Part shown: positions 54,239 to 63,216 of the stretch, piece after piece
Position numbering within the stretch: the stretch's first letter is position 1
How the letters are laid out: every line of letters begins with the position of its first letter
Assembly (NCBI GenBank): GCA_023428025.1
Contig: JAEYZN010000021.1
Span: 248,001-312,000, forward strand
Direction of reading: 5' to 3'
DNA: 64,000 bases
Origin: Bacillota bacterium
Lineage (GTDB): Bacteria; Bacillota; Clostridia; Christensenellales; SZUA-584
Notes under the pieces: generated by a model
Seen by the model: the letters and a program-made list of their open reading frames with translations, nothing else
What the model was told of the DNA's origin: nothing
Databases searched by the model: none
Translations under genes and position numbers: made by a program

Positions 54239-55369
54239 ATGGAAGGTACAATGAAACAGTTGGTACTGATGGGCAAAGGCGGCCCATGGGAATTAAGAGA
54301 GGTCCCGATACCCAAGCCCGGACCGGGAGAATTGCTCGTCAGGATCAGGTCCACATCGGTGTGCAACCAGACAGACCTGAACACCATCAAAGCGCTGCAT
54401 CCACCGCATGACCATCAGATCACGCTGATGCTGCCCCATCACTTCAGGCAGTGGGACAATCGTCTGGAGGGTGATCCTCTTGCGAAGTACTACAATTCGA
54501 TCCCTTATCCCCGCGAGCCCTTCCCCACCACGATGGGACATGAAGGCATGGGCGAAGTCGTCGAGATCGGGCCGCGCGTGGAACAGAAGTTCCCGACACT
54601 GCCGGCCATGGGTGCCGACCCGGTTTTCCAGGTGGGCGACAGAGTGGGCCTCGGCGGCACCATCGGCGGCCTTGGCGAATATATCGTCACCCCCGCCCGT
54701 GAAGCTGTGAAACTGCCTGACAACCTGACCAATGAAGAAGCTTCGCTGACCGAGCCCGCGTCCATTCTCTGGAATATGTGCCGCAAGGTCGTCGATCACA
54801 ATGACGTTGTCTGCGTACTCGGTCAAGGCGCGCTCGGCCTTCTTGCCACGCAGTGGTCGCGCATATTTGGCGCCAAGACGATCATCACGACGGATCCGCT
54901 CGCGATGAAGAGAGACTACTCCAAGAAATTCGGCGCCGACTATGTGATCGACCCCAAGACGCAAAACGTGACGGCCGAGATCGACAAGATCACCGGCGGC
55001 GTGGGCTGCAACGTGGTCATCGACTGTGCCGGCGTACCCGACACCATCAGCAATATTCCCTACATTGCCGCTTGGGGCGCCAAGATCGGCTGCATCGGGG
55101 CCTGCTGTACACCTGTGCTGCTCGACTGGAGCTACATCCACTTTAAGGGGCTGATCGTTCACAGCAACATGTCCGCGTTTGCAGGCGGCAGCATGCAGGG
55201 CTTCTTCAGCGGCGCGGTGGCGGCCATGTCGACGGAAAAGGCCAAAGGCAGCCTGCACCTCGACCAGATGATCACCCATCGCATCAAGCTGACCGTGGCA
55301 GACATCGATGCCCTGTTCAAGGAAATCGATGAGAAAGGAACGGTCATCAAAGCCGTCATCAATCTCTAA
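54239..55369 (+). CDS. Medium-chain zinc-dependent dehydrogenase, paralog MDR-5
   Basis: 376 residues from ATG 54239 (AAGGAGG upstream; the longer frame from 54194 is not supported). Signatures: CNQTDLNTIKALHPPHDHQ, TMGHEGMGEVVEIG, VLGQGALGLLATQWSR with Asp after strand two (TTDPLAM), IGACCTPVLLDWSYIHFKG, THRIKL. It is 60 bases after the CMD/AhpD-like gene. A small extra loop (SAFAGGSMQGFFSGAVAAM) follows the signature near the C-terminus. Confidence 0.85.
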   Translation: MEGTMKQLVLMGKGGPWELREVPIPKPGPGELLVRIRSTSVCNQTDLNTIKALHPPHDHQITLMLPHHFRQWDNRLEGDPLAKYYNSIPYPREPFPTTMGHEGMGEVVEIGPRVEQKFPTLPAMGADPVFQVGDRVGLGGTIGGLGEYIVTPAREAVKLPDNLTNEEASLTEPASILWNMCRKVVDHNDVVCVLGQGALGLLATQWSRIFGAKTIITTDPLAMKRDYSKKFGADYVIDPKTQNVTAEIDKITGGVGCNVVIDCAGVPDTISNIPYIAAWGAKIGCIGACCTPVLLDWSYIHFKGLIVHSNMSAFAGGSMQGFFSGAVAAMSTEKAKGSLHLDQMITHRIKLTVADIDALFKEIDEKGTVIKAVINL

Positions 55370-55526
55370 ACAGGCAAAGAAAGGGTTTTGCGGTGCTCAT
55401 TACCGTGGCCTTCCGGCTGGGGCGTATGCCCACGATTGTTTTTGCCCGACAAATCCATACCCACTTCAAAGTGAAGTTGATAAAGTCTCTAGGTTGCTAC
55501 AATGACCGTCGCACTAAAGTAAAGCT

Positions 55527-55567
55527 AAAGGGCTTGCCACCCGCTGTTCACAGGCTGCAAGCCCTTT
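55527..55567. terminator. Bidirectional terminator between MDR-5 and MDR-6
   Basis: Perfect arms AAAGGGCTTGC (55527-55537) and GCAAGCCCTTT (55557-55567) between convergent genes. Confidence 0.8.
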
Positions 55568-55632
55568 TGACTGCTAATCAAAACTTTTTGGGGCACTTCA
55601 CATACACGCCCCCGGCCGCTGTTATATGCCGC

Positions 55633-56793
55633 TCAATCAAAGAAGCACAGCGCTTTGATCATGTCGTCATTCGTCTCCGCCTCTTTCATGATGGCGGGCA
55701 GCTGTTCGAGTTTGAACCTGTGCGTGATCTGGCTGCCAAGGTCCAGCGCCCCGGACGCCAGTATGTTGCAGGCTTCTTGCTCTTGAGCGGTGACCGATCC
55801 GCCCTTGATGAAGAACGATCCCTGCGACCTGATCTGCAGGCCTTTGAAGTGAATGTAACTCCAGTCGACGACGACCGGTTCGCAGCACGCGCCAATCTGT
55901 CCGACCTTCGCGCCGAACGCGGCCACGTATGGGATCAGCGCAATGGTGTCCTGCAGGCCGGCGGCCTCGATCACCACTTGGGCGCCCTCACCGTTGGTCG
56001 CTTTCATGACTTCGTCCACCACGTTCTGCGTTGTGGGGTCGATGGCCAGCACCGCGCCGCGCTTCAGCGCCAGATCACGCTTGCTCTTCACAGGATCGGA
56101 AACGATGATCCTGCCTGCGCCCATGAACTTAGCCATCATCGTTGCGATACCGCCCAGAGCGCCCTGCCCCATGATGAACACGCTGTAGCCCGGTTCGATC
56201 AGCTGGCGCAGCACGTTGTTGATGATCATGACGTTCTCCGCAAACGTCGCGATCTCAAACGGAATCTCCTTGGGCAGCAAGCCCGGCTGGTTCTGATTCA
56301 TGATGCCGTATTCCCCGAACCCGCCGAAAACGCCCGAGCCGGATACGTGGTCTCCCACCTGCAGCGGCTTGGAGCGGCCGGCGATGGCGGTGGTCCAGCC
56401 GATGCCCGAGTCGCCCTTGAGGCCGCCAAAACCCGCGGGCTGCTCGGGCTGCGGGCCCACCGCGACAACGATACCGGCCATTTCATGGCCCATCAGCGTC
56501 GGATACGGGACATGCGGGTACTGGTATTCCTTGATCGTTCCGTAGTACTTCTTAAGCGGATCTTCCTTCCAGTTCCGGTAGAGCCTCATCTCGTGCGGCA
56601 GCATGCCCCAGGATTGATGGTCGTGCGGCGGATGCAGTCCGCGCACTGTGTTGAGGTCGGTCTGCTTGCACAGCGAGGCCACCTTGGCCTTGATCAGCAC
56701 CTGTCCGACGCCGGGTTCCGGAACCGGCACTTCCCTGATCTCCCACGGGCCGCCAATGCCCATAAGGACCGCTTGTTTCATCATTTTCGCCAT
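55633..56793 (-). CDS. Medium-chain zinc-dependent dehydrogenase, paralog MDR-6
   Basis: 386 residues from ATG 56793 (AAGGAG upstream). The most diverged copy: LCKQTDLNTVRGLHPPHDHQ (Lys for Asn), LMGHEMAGIVVAVG (lacks the Gly after GHE), IMGQGALGGIATMMAK with Asp after strand two (VSDPVKS), IGACCEPVVVDWSYIHFKG, THRFKL. It carries an extra Gly/Pro-rich loop (EQPAGFGGLKGDSG) before the GDHV strand. It forms an operon with MDR-7, 22 bases upstream. Confidence 0.85.
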   Translation of the reverse strand: MAKMMKQAVLMGIGGPWEIREVPVPEPGVGQVLIKAKVASLCKQTDLNTVRGLHPPHDHQSWGMLPHEMRLYRNWKEDPLKKYYGTIKEYQYPHVPYPTLMGHEMAGIVVAVGPQPEQPAGFGGLKGDSGIGWTTAIAGRSKPLQVGDHVSGSGVFGGFGEYGIMNQNQPGLLPKEIPFEIATFAENVMIINNVLRQLIEPGYSVFIMGQGALGGIATMMAKFMGAGRIIVSDPVKSKRDLALKRGAVLAIDPTTQNVVDEVMKATNGEGAQVVIEAAGLQDTIALIPYVAAFGAKVGQIGACCEPVVVDWSYIHFKGLQIRSQGSFFIKGGSVTAQEQEACNILASGALDLGSQITHRFKLEQLPAIMKEAETNDDMIKALCFFD

Positions 56794-56815
56794 TTTCTTC
56801 TCCTTCTTGATTGGA

Positions 56816-57928
56816 TTATATTGATTGCTTTTCAAACACGAACAGCGCTTTGATGACCTTGCCGGATTCCACCGCCTTAAAGGCTTCGTTGATCTGATCC
56901 AGCTGATAACGATGCGTCACCATCTTCTTCAGATTGACCATGCCGGAGGTGATCAGGCGAATAGAATATTCCAGCACCTGCCTGGGCAGGCTCCGGTAGA
57001 GCATATGAACCTCGCTCGTCACCTTGAGCCCTTTGAAATGCAGATATGACCAGTCGATCGTGACGGGCACGCAGCATGCGCCGATCTGTCCGATCTTGCC
57101 GCCCATCGCCATGATGTAAGGAAGTATTCGCGTCGTCTCGGGCTCGCCCGCCGCTTCGATGCCGACATCCACACCGCGCCCTTTGGTGATGCGCTCGATC
57201 TCGTGCACCGCATTCTTCTCCTTCGGGTCAATCGCGTAGTCGGCGCCGTATTCGAGCGCGAGCGTACGCTTCTCCGGTTCCAGTTCTGATACGATGATCA
57301 GGGACGCCCCCATATGTTTGGCGATTTGTGTCGCAATGAGACCCAGCGACCCCTGCCCCAGTATCGCCACCGTGTCGCCGATGGATATTACCTGGCGCAC
57401 CACGTTATACACCATGAACACCGGCTCCACCAGCGTCGCATCCTCGTCCGTCATGCTGTCCGGCACCGGCACCGTCATGCCTCTGTCCAGCAGGAAGTAT
57501 TCACCGAATCCTCCCACAACAGGGATACCGACGACCCTGTCGCCCACCTGGAAGTCAATCGCGTCGCCGAGTATCCGGTCTTCAGTTTTGATATAGTCTC
57601 CAATGCCCACGACAATTCCCGTTCCCTCATGCCCCATGGTGGTGGGAAATGGCTCGAACGGATAAGTCTCTGCGGGATACACATCGGACAGCACATCCGG
57701 CAGGCGTTTATCCCACTGCCTGAAATGGTGCGGAAACATCAATCTGCATTGATGATCGTGAGGCGGATGCAGCGCCCGGATCGTATTCAAGTCCGTCTGG
57801 TTGCAGATCGAAGAAACCGTGGTCTTAACCAACAGCTGATTGGGGCCCGGCTTGGGTATCGGAACGTCTTTCAGCTCCCAAGGGCCGCCCTTGTTCATCA
57901 GCCAGGCCTGTTTCATTGTACCTTTCAT
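56816..57928 (-). CDS. Medium-chain zinc-dependent dehydrogenase, paralog MDR-7
   Basis: 370 residues, ATG 57928 (AGGAGAGG upstream). Signatures: CNQTDLNTIRALHPPHDHQ, TMGHEGTGIVVGIG, ILGQGSLGLIATQIAK with Glu after strand two (VSELEPE), IGACCVPVTIDWSYLHFKG, THRYQL. It is the first gene of a two-gene operon divergent from a LysR regulator, which is the probable controller. Confidence 0.85.
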   Translation of the reverse strand: MKGTMKQAWLMNKGGPWELKDVPIPKPGPNQLLVKTTVSSICNQTDLNTIRALHPPHDHQCRLMFPHHFRQWDKRLPDVLSDVYPAETYPFEPFPTTMGHEGTGIVVGIGDYIKTEDRILGDAIDFQVGDRVVGIPVVGGFGEYFLLDRGMTVPVPDSMTDEDATLVEPVFMVYNVVRQVISIGDTVAILGQGSLGLIATQIAKHMGASLIIVSELEPEKRTLALEYGADYAIDPKEKNAVHEIERITKGRGVDVGIEAAGEPETTRILPYIMAMGGKIGQIGACCVPVTIDWSYLHFKGLKVTSEVHMLYRSLPRQVLEYSIRLITSGMVNLKKMVTHRYQLDQINEAFKAVESGKVIKALFVFEKQSI

Positions 57929-58030
57929 AATGCCTCTCCTTTTTATGAGTCATGTCGGGTGATTACGCCGCTTTTTCGCATCAGCAAACAACTGCAGTGT
58001 CCTCGTTGCTTGTCGTCTCGCTTGCATTTG

Positions 58031-58151
58031 TGCTATAATGGTTTATACAAGTGCGTCAATATGCTTATCTTCGGCAAAACCCATTATATAAAATGGATAG
58101 CTTTGAGTCCAATGCTGAAAACTCATAGCGCTATACACAGCGCGTATAGCG
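58031..58151 (+). promoter_or_regulatory. Promoter and LysR-type sites in the MDR-7/lysR gap
   Basis: Extended -10 TGC-TATAAT (58031-58039) directed to the LysR gene. Two inverted repeats follow: CCATT-N6-AATGG (58081-58096) and CGCTATA-N9-TATAGCG (58129-58151). The latter has the T-N11-A (ATA-N9-TAT) pattern typical of LysR boxes. Confidence 0.6.
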
Positions 58152-58166
58152 AACGGAGCACAACCG

Positions 58167-59045
58167 ATGACATTCTTTCAGATACAGTCTTTTATCGTGG
58201 CCGCAGAATGCGGGAATATATCGAAGGCGGCGGACACCTTATACATCACGCAGCCCACGTTGTCCAGAAACATCACCGCAATGGAGAAGGAGCTCGACGT
58301 CACGCTTTTTCACCGTACGGCGCGCGGTATCGAACTGACTCCTGCCGGTGATATTTTCTATCAAACGGCTGTCAGCATCATGGAAGAATATAAATCCGCA
58401 CAGGTTCGCCTTAAGGAATTCTCTTTCAGCAGCCAAAAGGGGCTGACTCTTACCACCATTCCGGGCACCTATTCATTCCTGACCAAAACGGTCGAACTTT
58501 TCCTGCTCAATAATCCCGGCGTTCAGATATCCACGCACGAAAATGAGCAGGACGAAATACTGACCAGCATCAATGAGTTTTCAGTGGATGCCGGTTTTTT
58601 GTGGAGTGATCTGATCCCGCCCGCGGGATACCGTGTGTTGCCCACGATACCCTCAAAAATGGCGCTGATTGTGGCCATCGGCCACCCGCTGGCCGCTTGT
58701 GACGAGATCAGTCTTTCGCAGGCCAGCAGCCATACGTTTATTATCCCCACGCAATCCGCTGTGCGAAAGCTCATCTTTGGCTTATGCGCCTCCGAAGGAT
58801 TTACGCCCAAAATGGTGGTCAACGTATCGTTGGTCGGCACCATGATCGATCTCGTCCGGAAAGGGAAAGGCGTCGCCATCATCTACGATATCCCCAATAT
58901 TACATACGAAGGTATCCACATCATCAGACTGAGCAATACCCCGCCCACCAGCCTGGCCCTGGTCATGCACGAGCACAATTCGTCCCCTCTGGCCAGGCGT
59001 TTCGAAGCCTATTTAAGTAAAATAAATCCGGTAGGGCTATTTTAA
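58167..59045 (+). CDS. LysR family transcriptional regulator
   Basis: 292 residues. N-terminal winged helix: TFFQIQSFIVAAECGNISKAADTLYITQPTLSRNITAMEKELDVTLFHRTARGIELTPAG. The C-terminal domain is a two-lobed periplasmic-binding-like effector domain (LTTIPGTYSFLTKTVELFLLNNPGVQI, GKGVAIIYDIPNI). GGAG precedes the ATG. It is divergent from MDR-7/MDR-6 and probably controls them in response to a pathway metabolite. Confidence 0.92.
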   Translation: MTFFQIQSFIVAAECGNISKAADTLYITQPTLSRNITAMEKELDVTLFHRTARGIELTPAGDIFYQTAVSIMEEYKSAQVRLKEFSFSSQKGLTLTTIPGTYSFLTKTVELFLLNNPGVQISTHENEQDEILTSINEFSVDAGFLWSDLIPPAGYRVLPTIPSKMALIVAIGHPLAACDEISLSQASSHTFIIPTQSAVRKLIFGLCASEGFTPKMVVNVSLVGTMIDLVRKGKGVAIIYDIPNITYEGIHIIRLSNTPPTSLALVMHEHNSSPLARRFEAYLSKINPVGLF

Positions 59046-59396
59046 AATATTTAAATATCGCATATTTAATATCGGTTCGTTCAGCCATACCTGCCGGATG
59101 GATTGGGCGTTTTTATGCTATTTTATCGACCTAGCCGTGGTATGTGTTGACGAAAAGATGCAGGCTAAATTTTAGTTTGTACAGGTTGTTGAAGCTTTCA
59201 TTGAAAATCATTCAAATACACAAGGCAGCTGTCTGCTGATTTGTATAAGATCAATATTGAACTACTCCAGCTTTAAATTTACCATGATCTTAACAAAGTT
59301 ATGCTCAACTTCTAATATTGCTATGCCACATTTATATAAAGAAATATGGTTGTGCAACTTTTGATATCACCATTGGCGGTGGAAACGGAGAGAATG
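59046..59396. other. Intergenic region upstream of the glycosyltransferase operon
   Basis: About 350 AT-rich bases. No gene, clear promoter or strong terminator was recognised. Confidence 0.4.
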
Positions 59397-60569
59397 ATGA
59401 AAATCGCATATTTCACCGATACATATGCTCCTGAAGTGAACGGTGTGACGAACACATTGACAAAGCTGGGCGGTTACCTTGAAAAGAAGGGAATCCGCCA
59501 TTCTTTTTTTGCTCCCGATTATGATGACCAGACGGCCGGCGGGCAAGAGGCGATGCAGGATATCCAAAGAGTCTATCGCTTTCGCGGCATCAAGGTCGGC
59601 ATTTCACCCAACAGCTGTCTGCCGTTCCCCAGAACCAGAGAAATTTTCGACCTGTGCGATGATTTTGCTCCTGACCTGATTCATGTGATTACCGAGTTCG
59701 GGGTGGGGTATAAAGGCATGAAATACGCCGTGTCCCGCGGACTGCCGCTGGTCATGAGTTACCATACGGATTATGGCAACTACTTAAGCTATCATCATTT
59801 GGGGCCTTTCAGGCCCGTGACCGACATATATCTGAAATGGTTTTACGCCTTTTCCCAAAAGACATTGGTTCCGTCCGCGCATACGATGCAGCAACTGGCC
59901 AACAAAGGATTCGGCCATCTTGGCATATGGTCAAGGGGGGTCGATACCGGACGTTATAACGTAAGCTTCAGGAGTATGGAAGTCAGAGAAAGCCTCGGGA
60001 TCGGAGATCGGTTCGCATTTTTATATGTCGGCAGATTGTCGGCTGAAAAAGGATTGCACATGCTTTTACACGCGATGGAAAATATCAACGCCCTCTTTCC
60101 CGGAAAGGCGGTATTCGTTTTTACGGGAGACGGGCCGTATGCGGAGAACATTCGAAAATCGGGTTTTGACAATGTGATTATGACCGGCTTTAAAACCGGT
60201 ATTGAACTCTCCCGCATCTATGCCTCCTGCGACTGCTTCGCTTTTCCGTCCGGAACGGAGACCTTTGGAAACGCGCCTTTGGAGGCGATCGCAAGCGGCC
60301 TGCCGGTGGTGGGCGTCAGCCGTGGGGGGGTGACGGAATTCCTTGTGCACGGCGGCAATTCGCTGCTGTGTGCCGACGGGAATCAGGAGGCTTTTTCAGA
60401 TAATTTAATACGGGTGATGCAAAACCCGCAGCTTCGCGGCTCACTCGCGGAAAATGGCCGGCTGACTGCGCTGTCCAGAGATTGGAACACCATTTTTGAC
60501 GCTCTGCTGAAGGAATATCAAACGGTGACGGAAGCGTATTCCGGAAAGCCGCTGGTGCGTGTATCTTGA
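59397..60569 (+). CDS. Family 4 glycosyltransferase
   Basis: 390 residues from ATG 59397 (CGGAGAG six bases before; ATG 59394 directly precedes it). GT-B fold: N-terminal IAYFTDTYAPEVNGVTNTLTKLGGYLEKKG, acceptor-side loop HVITEFGVGYKGMKYA and SYHTDYGNY; C-terminal donor domain with FLYVGRLSAEKGLHMLLHAME, FTGDGPYAE and the E-x7-E motif in PSGTETFGNAPLEAIASGLPVVG. It resembles glycolipid-type GT4 enzymes (diacylglycerol glycosyltransferase/SQD2-like). With UDP-glucose dehydrogenase as next gene, UDP-glucuronate is a likely donor. Confidence 0.88.
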   Translation: MKIAYFTDTYAPEVNGVTNTLTKLGGYLEKKGIRHSFFAPDYDDQTAGGQEAMQDIQRVYRFRGIKVGISPNSCLPFPRTREIFDLCDDFAPDLIHVITEFGVGYKGMKYAVSRGLPLVMSYHTDYGNYLSYHHLGPFRPVTDIYLKWFYAFSQKTLVPSAHTMQQLANKGFGHLGIWSRGVDTGRYNVSFRSMEVRESLGIGDRFAFLYVGRLSAEKGLHMLLHAMENINALFPGKAVFVFTGDGPYAENIRKSGFDNVIMTGFKTGIELSRIYASCDCFAFPSGTETFGNAPLEAIASGLPVVGVSRGGVTEFLVHGGNSLLCADGNQEAFSDNLIRVMQNPQLRGSLAENGRLTALSRDWNTIFDALLKEYQTVTEAYSGKPLVRVS

Positions 60570-60588
60570 ACGGAAGGCGGAAAAAACC

Positions 60589-61911
60589 ATGAAAATCACG
60601 ATTGCCGGGGCCGGGTATGTGGGGCTCGTGACCGGCCTGGCCTTAAGCCATATGGGCCGGGATATTACGATATTGGATGTGGATGAAGCGAAGATCGGCG
60701 TGCTTCAAAAGGAGCAAGCGCCGTTCTATGAGAAGAATCTGGACGCTTTACTGAGAGAATGCAACACCCGGATGACCTTCACCAGCGATCCTGAGATGGC
60801 GTATTCGGGCGTTAATGCCGTGATGATCGCGGTCGCCACGCCGGACAGGCGCGACGGCAGTGCCAATCTGAAGTACCTGTACGACGTATGCGGGCAGATA
60901 TTGACCCATTCCAGCGGTTGTCTCGTGATTGTTAAATCCACCGCTCCGGTGGGTACCTGCGACAAAGTCCAGCAGTTCTTTGATGACAACGGCAAAAAAG
61001 GCCGTTTTCAAGTGGCGTCCAATCCGGAATTTTTGGCTCAGGGAACCGCGATACGGGATACGCTATGCCCTGCGCGAATTGTGATCGGCGCGGAAGAGCC
61101 GGCTGTGGCAAAAACGGTACGGGATATTTACGAAGGCATAGAAACCAAATTCGTCGAAACCGACAGAAGAAGCGCGGAAATGATCAAATATGCCTCCAAC
61201 GATTTCCTGGCCCTGAAGATTTCTTACATCAACGAAATCGCCAATCTGTGTGAACTGGTGGGCGCGGATTTCGAAGCGGTAACAATCGGCATGGGGCTTG
61301 ACCCACGGATTGGGACACAGTATTTGTCGCCCGGTACAGGATATGGCGGCAGCTGTTTTCCCAAAGACACCAAGGCGCTGCACTGGCTTGCGAGGTCCCA
61401 TGGCTACGAGCTGAAAACAATCAAGGCAACCATCGAGGTCAATGAAAATCAGAAAATACGGTTATTTAAAAAGGCTAAAAAGTACTATCGGAATTTCAAG
61501 GGACTGACGGCAGCGGTGCTGGGGTTGTCGTTTAAACCGGAAACGGATGATCTGCGCGAGGCGCCGTCGGTGGATATCATCAATCTGCTTGCGGAGGAAG
61601 GCGCCGCCATTCGCGCATGGGATCCGGTCGCGGCCATAAATTTTGACCGGCAGTATCCGAATACAGTTCTCATCTGCGAGACCATTGACGAAGCGCTTCA
61701 CGGGGCCGATATTTGTTTTATCATGACCGAATGGAACCAGATCAAATCATACGCCCCCGAGCAATACGCAAAGTTCATGGCTGTGCCGATTGTGATAGAC
61801 GGGAGAAACTGCTATCCGACCAAATCCTTCGCAGGGAGCGGGGCTTTATATGACTCCATCGGCAGGCCCACGGTAGGCAGCGATATCGCCGCCTCTCGGG
61901 ATAAATCATGA
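60589..61911 (+). CDS. ugd: UDP-glucose 6-dehydrogenase
   Basis: 440 residues from ATG 60589. It oxidises UDP-glucose to UDP-glucuronate with two NAD. The N-terminal Rossmann motif is ITIAGAGYVGLVTGLALS, then KSTAPVGTC, NPEFLAQGTAIRD, the central dimer helix EMIKYASNDFLALKISYINEIANLCE, catalytic Cys256 in GYGGSCFPKDT, and AAVLGLSFKPETDDLREAPS in the UDP-binding half. It sits between glycosyltransferase and radical SAM genes; its stop overlaps the next ATG. Confidence 0.95.
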   Translation: MKITIAGAGYVGLVTGLALSHMGRDITILDVDEAKIGVLQKEQAPFYEKNLDALLRECNTRMTFTSDPEMAYSGVNAVMIAVATPDRRDGSANLKYLYDVCGQILTHSSGCLVIVKSTAPVGTCDKVQQFFDDNGKKGRFQVASNPEFLAQGTAIRDTLCPARIVIGAEEPAVAKTVRDIYEGIETKFVETDRRSAEMIKYASNDFLALKISYINEIANLCELVGADFEAVTIGMGLDPRIGTQYLSPGTGYGGSCFPKDTKALHWLARSHGYELKTIKATIEVNENQKIRLFKKAKKYYRNFKGLTAAVLGLSFKPETDDLREAPSVDIINLLAEEGAAIRAWDPVAAINFDRQYPNTVLICETIDEALHGADICFIMTEWNQIKSYAPEQYAKFMAVPIVIDGRNCYPTKSFAGSGALYDSIGRPTVGSDIAASRDKS

Positions 61912-63128
61912 AAAGCATGATCCCCGCAGATGCGTTAAAAATCCTGTTTGGCGGGATACCTGGGCAGCTCGTGATTCAAATGACAAATCACTGCAATGGA
62001 GCGTGTCCCCAGTGCGGCATGAAAAAAAACGCCTCCATCGAAAGATGCAGTCTCCCTGCTGAAAAGATCCGCACCGTGCTTCGGCAATGCGCCAAACATG
62101 GATTCGAGGCGGTATCCCTGACGGGCGGAGAACCCTTTATCAATATGCGTGAGCTGTTTTCGGCACTCAGGTTTGCCGGGGAGGTTGGGATCCGTTACCT
62201 CCGTACCGGCACGAATGGATTTATGCTCACTCATCACGGTAAAAGTGCGGAATTGGATCAGATAACGGACTTTGTCAAACGATTCTCCGACACGCCGGTG
62301 AGAAATTTCTGGATTAGCATTGATTCCGCGGACACGCAGACGCATGAGGCGATGCGGGATCTGCCCGGTGTTATCGAGGGCATCCAAAAGGCTCTTCCGG
62401 TTTTTCATGCTCATGGGCTGTACCCTGCCGCCAATCTGGGTATCAACCGGAATATTTCGGGCGAACCGATCGGCAGACTGGAAGGGACGCATGATGAAGC
62501 GCGCTTTCTCATGGCGTTTAAGGACGGATTCACAGCATTTTTCCAAAAGGTGATTCAAATGGGGTTCACGATGGCCAATGTCTGCTATCCGATGAGCTCC
62601 AACAACGAAGATTTGGACTCCCCCGCTTACGGCGCGATCTCAGAAGACTTCATCGTAAGCTTTACCCCAAGGGAACTCCAGCTTATATTTCAGGCGCTGC
62701 TCTATGTCGTGCCGCATTTCCGGGACAAGATCCGCATATTCACGCCGCTGTCGGTACTGTATGCCATGTCCCAAAGTGACGGCGCGTTGCTGTTTCCTTG
62801 CCTTGGGGGTGTGCATTATTTCTATATGGACAGCCGGAATGGGCATATTTATCCCTGCGGATATCGCGGCAGCGAGGATTCAGGCGAAAGCCTTGAAGAG
62901 GCCATCCGGCGAACCAAGGGATGCAAACCTCACTGCACAAAGTGCCATTGGGAATGTTTCAGAGACCCTTCTCAGCTTTTCGGGATGGCGCGCTTTATGC
63001 TGCGTCATCCAATCCGGGCGTTTTGGGGAAGGCAGCGCGACCCACAGCTCAAAAAGCTCTGGTTCGGTGATATCAAATATTATATCCGGAATCGTTTTTT
63101 TGATGGCAGAACTGCCCCCAGGGTATAG
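61908..63128 (+). CDS. Radical SAM protein with C-terminal SPASM-like cysteine cluster
   Basis: 406 residues. ATG 61908 overlaps the ugd stop (ATGA). Radical SAM 4Fe-4S motif C-x3-C-x2-C at Cys29, 33, 36 (TNHCNGACPQCGM), followed by SLTGGEPFINM (GGE motif) and WISIDSADTQTHEAMRD. The C-terminal quarter has Cys in LLFPCLGGV and IYPCGYRG and the cluster GCKPHCTKCHWECF, consistent with an auxiliary iron-sulfur cluster. Co-transcription with a glycosyltransferase and ugd suggests modification of a glycolipid or glycoconjugate rather than a peptide. Substrate unknown. Confidence 0.87.
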   Translation: MKSMIPADALKILFGGIPGQLVIQMTNHCNGACPQCGMKKNASIERCSLPAEKIRTVLRQCAKHGFEAVSLTGGEPFINMRELFSALRFAGEVGIRYLRTGTNGFMLTHHGKSAELDQITDFVKRFSDTPVRNFWISIDSADTQTHEAMRDLPGVIEGIQKALPVFHAHGLYPAANLGINRNISGEPIGRLEGTHDEARFLMAFKDGFTAFFQKVIQMGFTMANVCYPMSSNNEDLDSPAYGAISEDFIVSFTPRELQLIFQALLYVVPHFRDKIRIFTPLSVLYAMSQSDGALLFPCLGGVHYFYMDSRNGHIYPCGYRGSEDSGESLEEAIRRTKGCKPHCTKCHWECFRDPSQLFGMARFMLRHPIRAFWGRQRDPQLKKLWFGDIKYYIRNRFFDGRTAPRV

Positions 63129-63216
63129 GAAACCTTGGGCCGCGACCACAAAACCATGATGCATTCCGGGGCTCGATCATTGAAACCGGCATCCCGCAGC
63201 TTCCGGCTCTTGCTTT

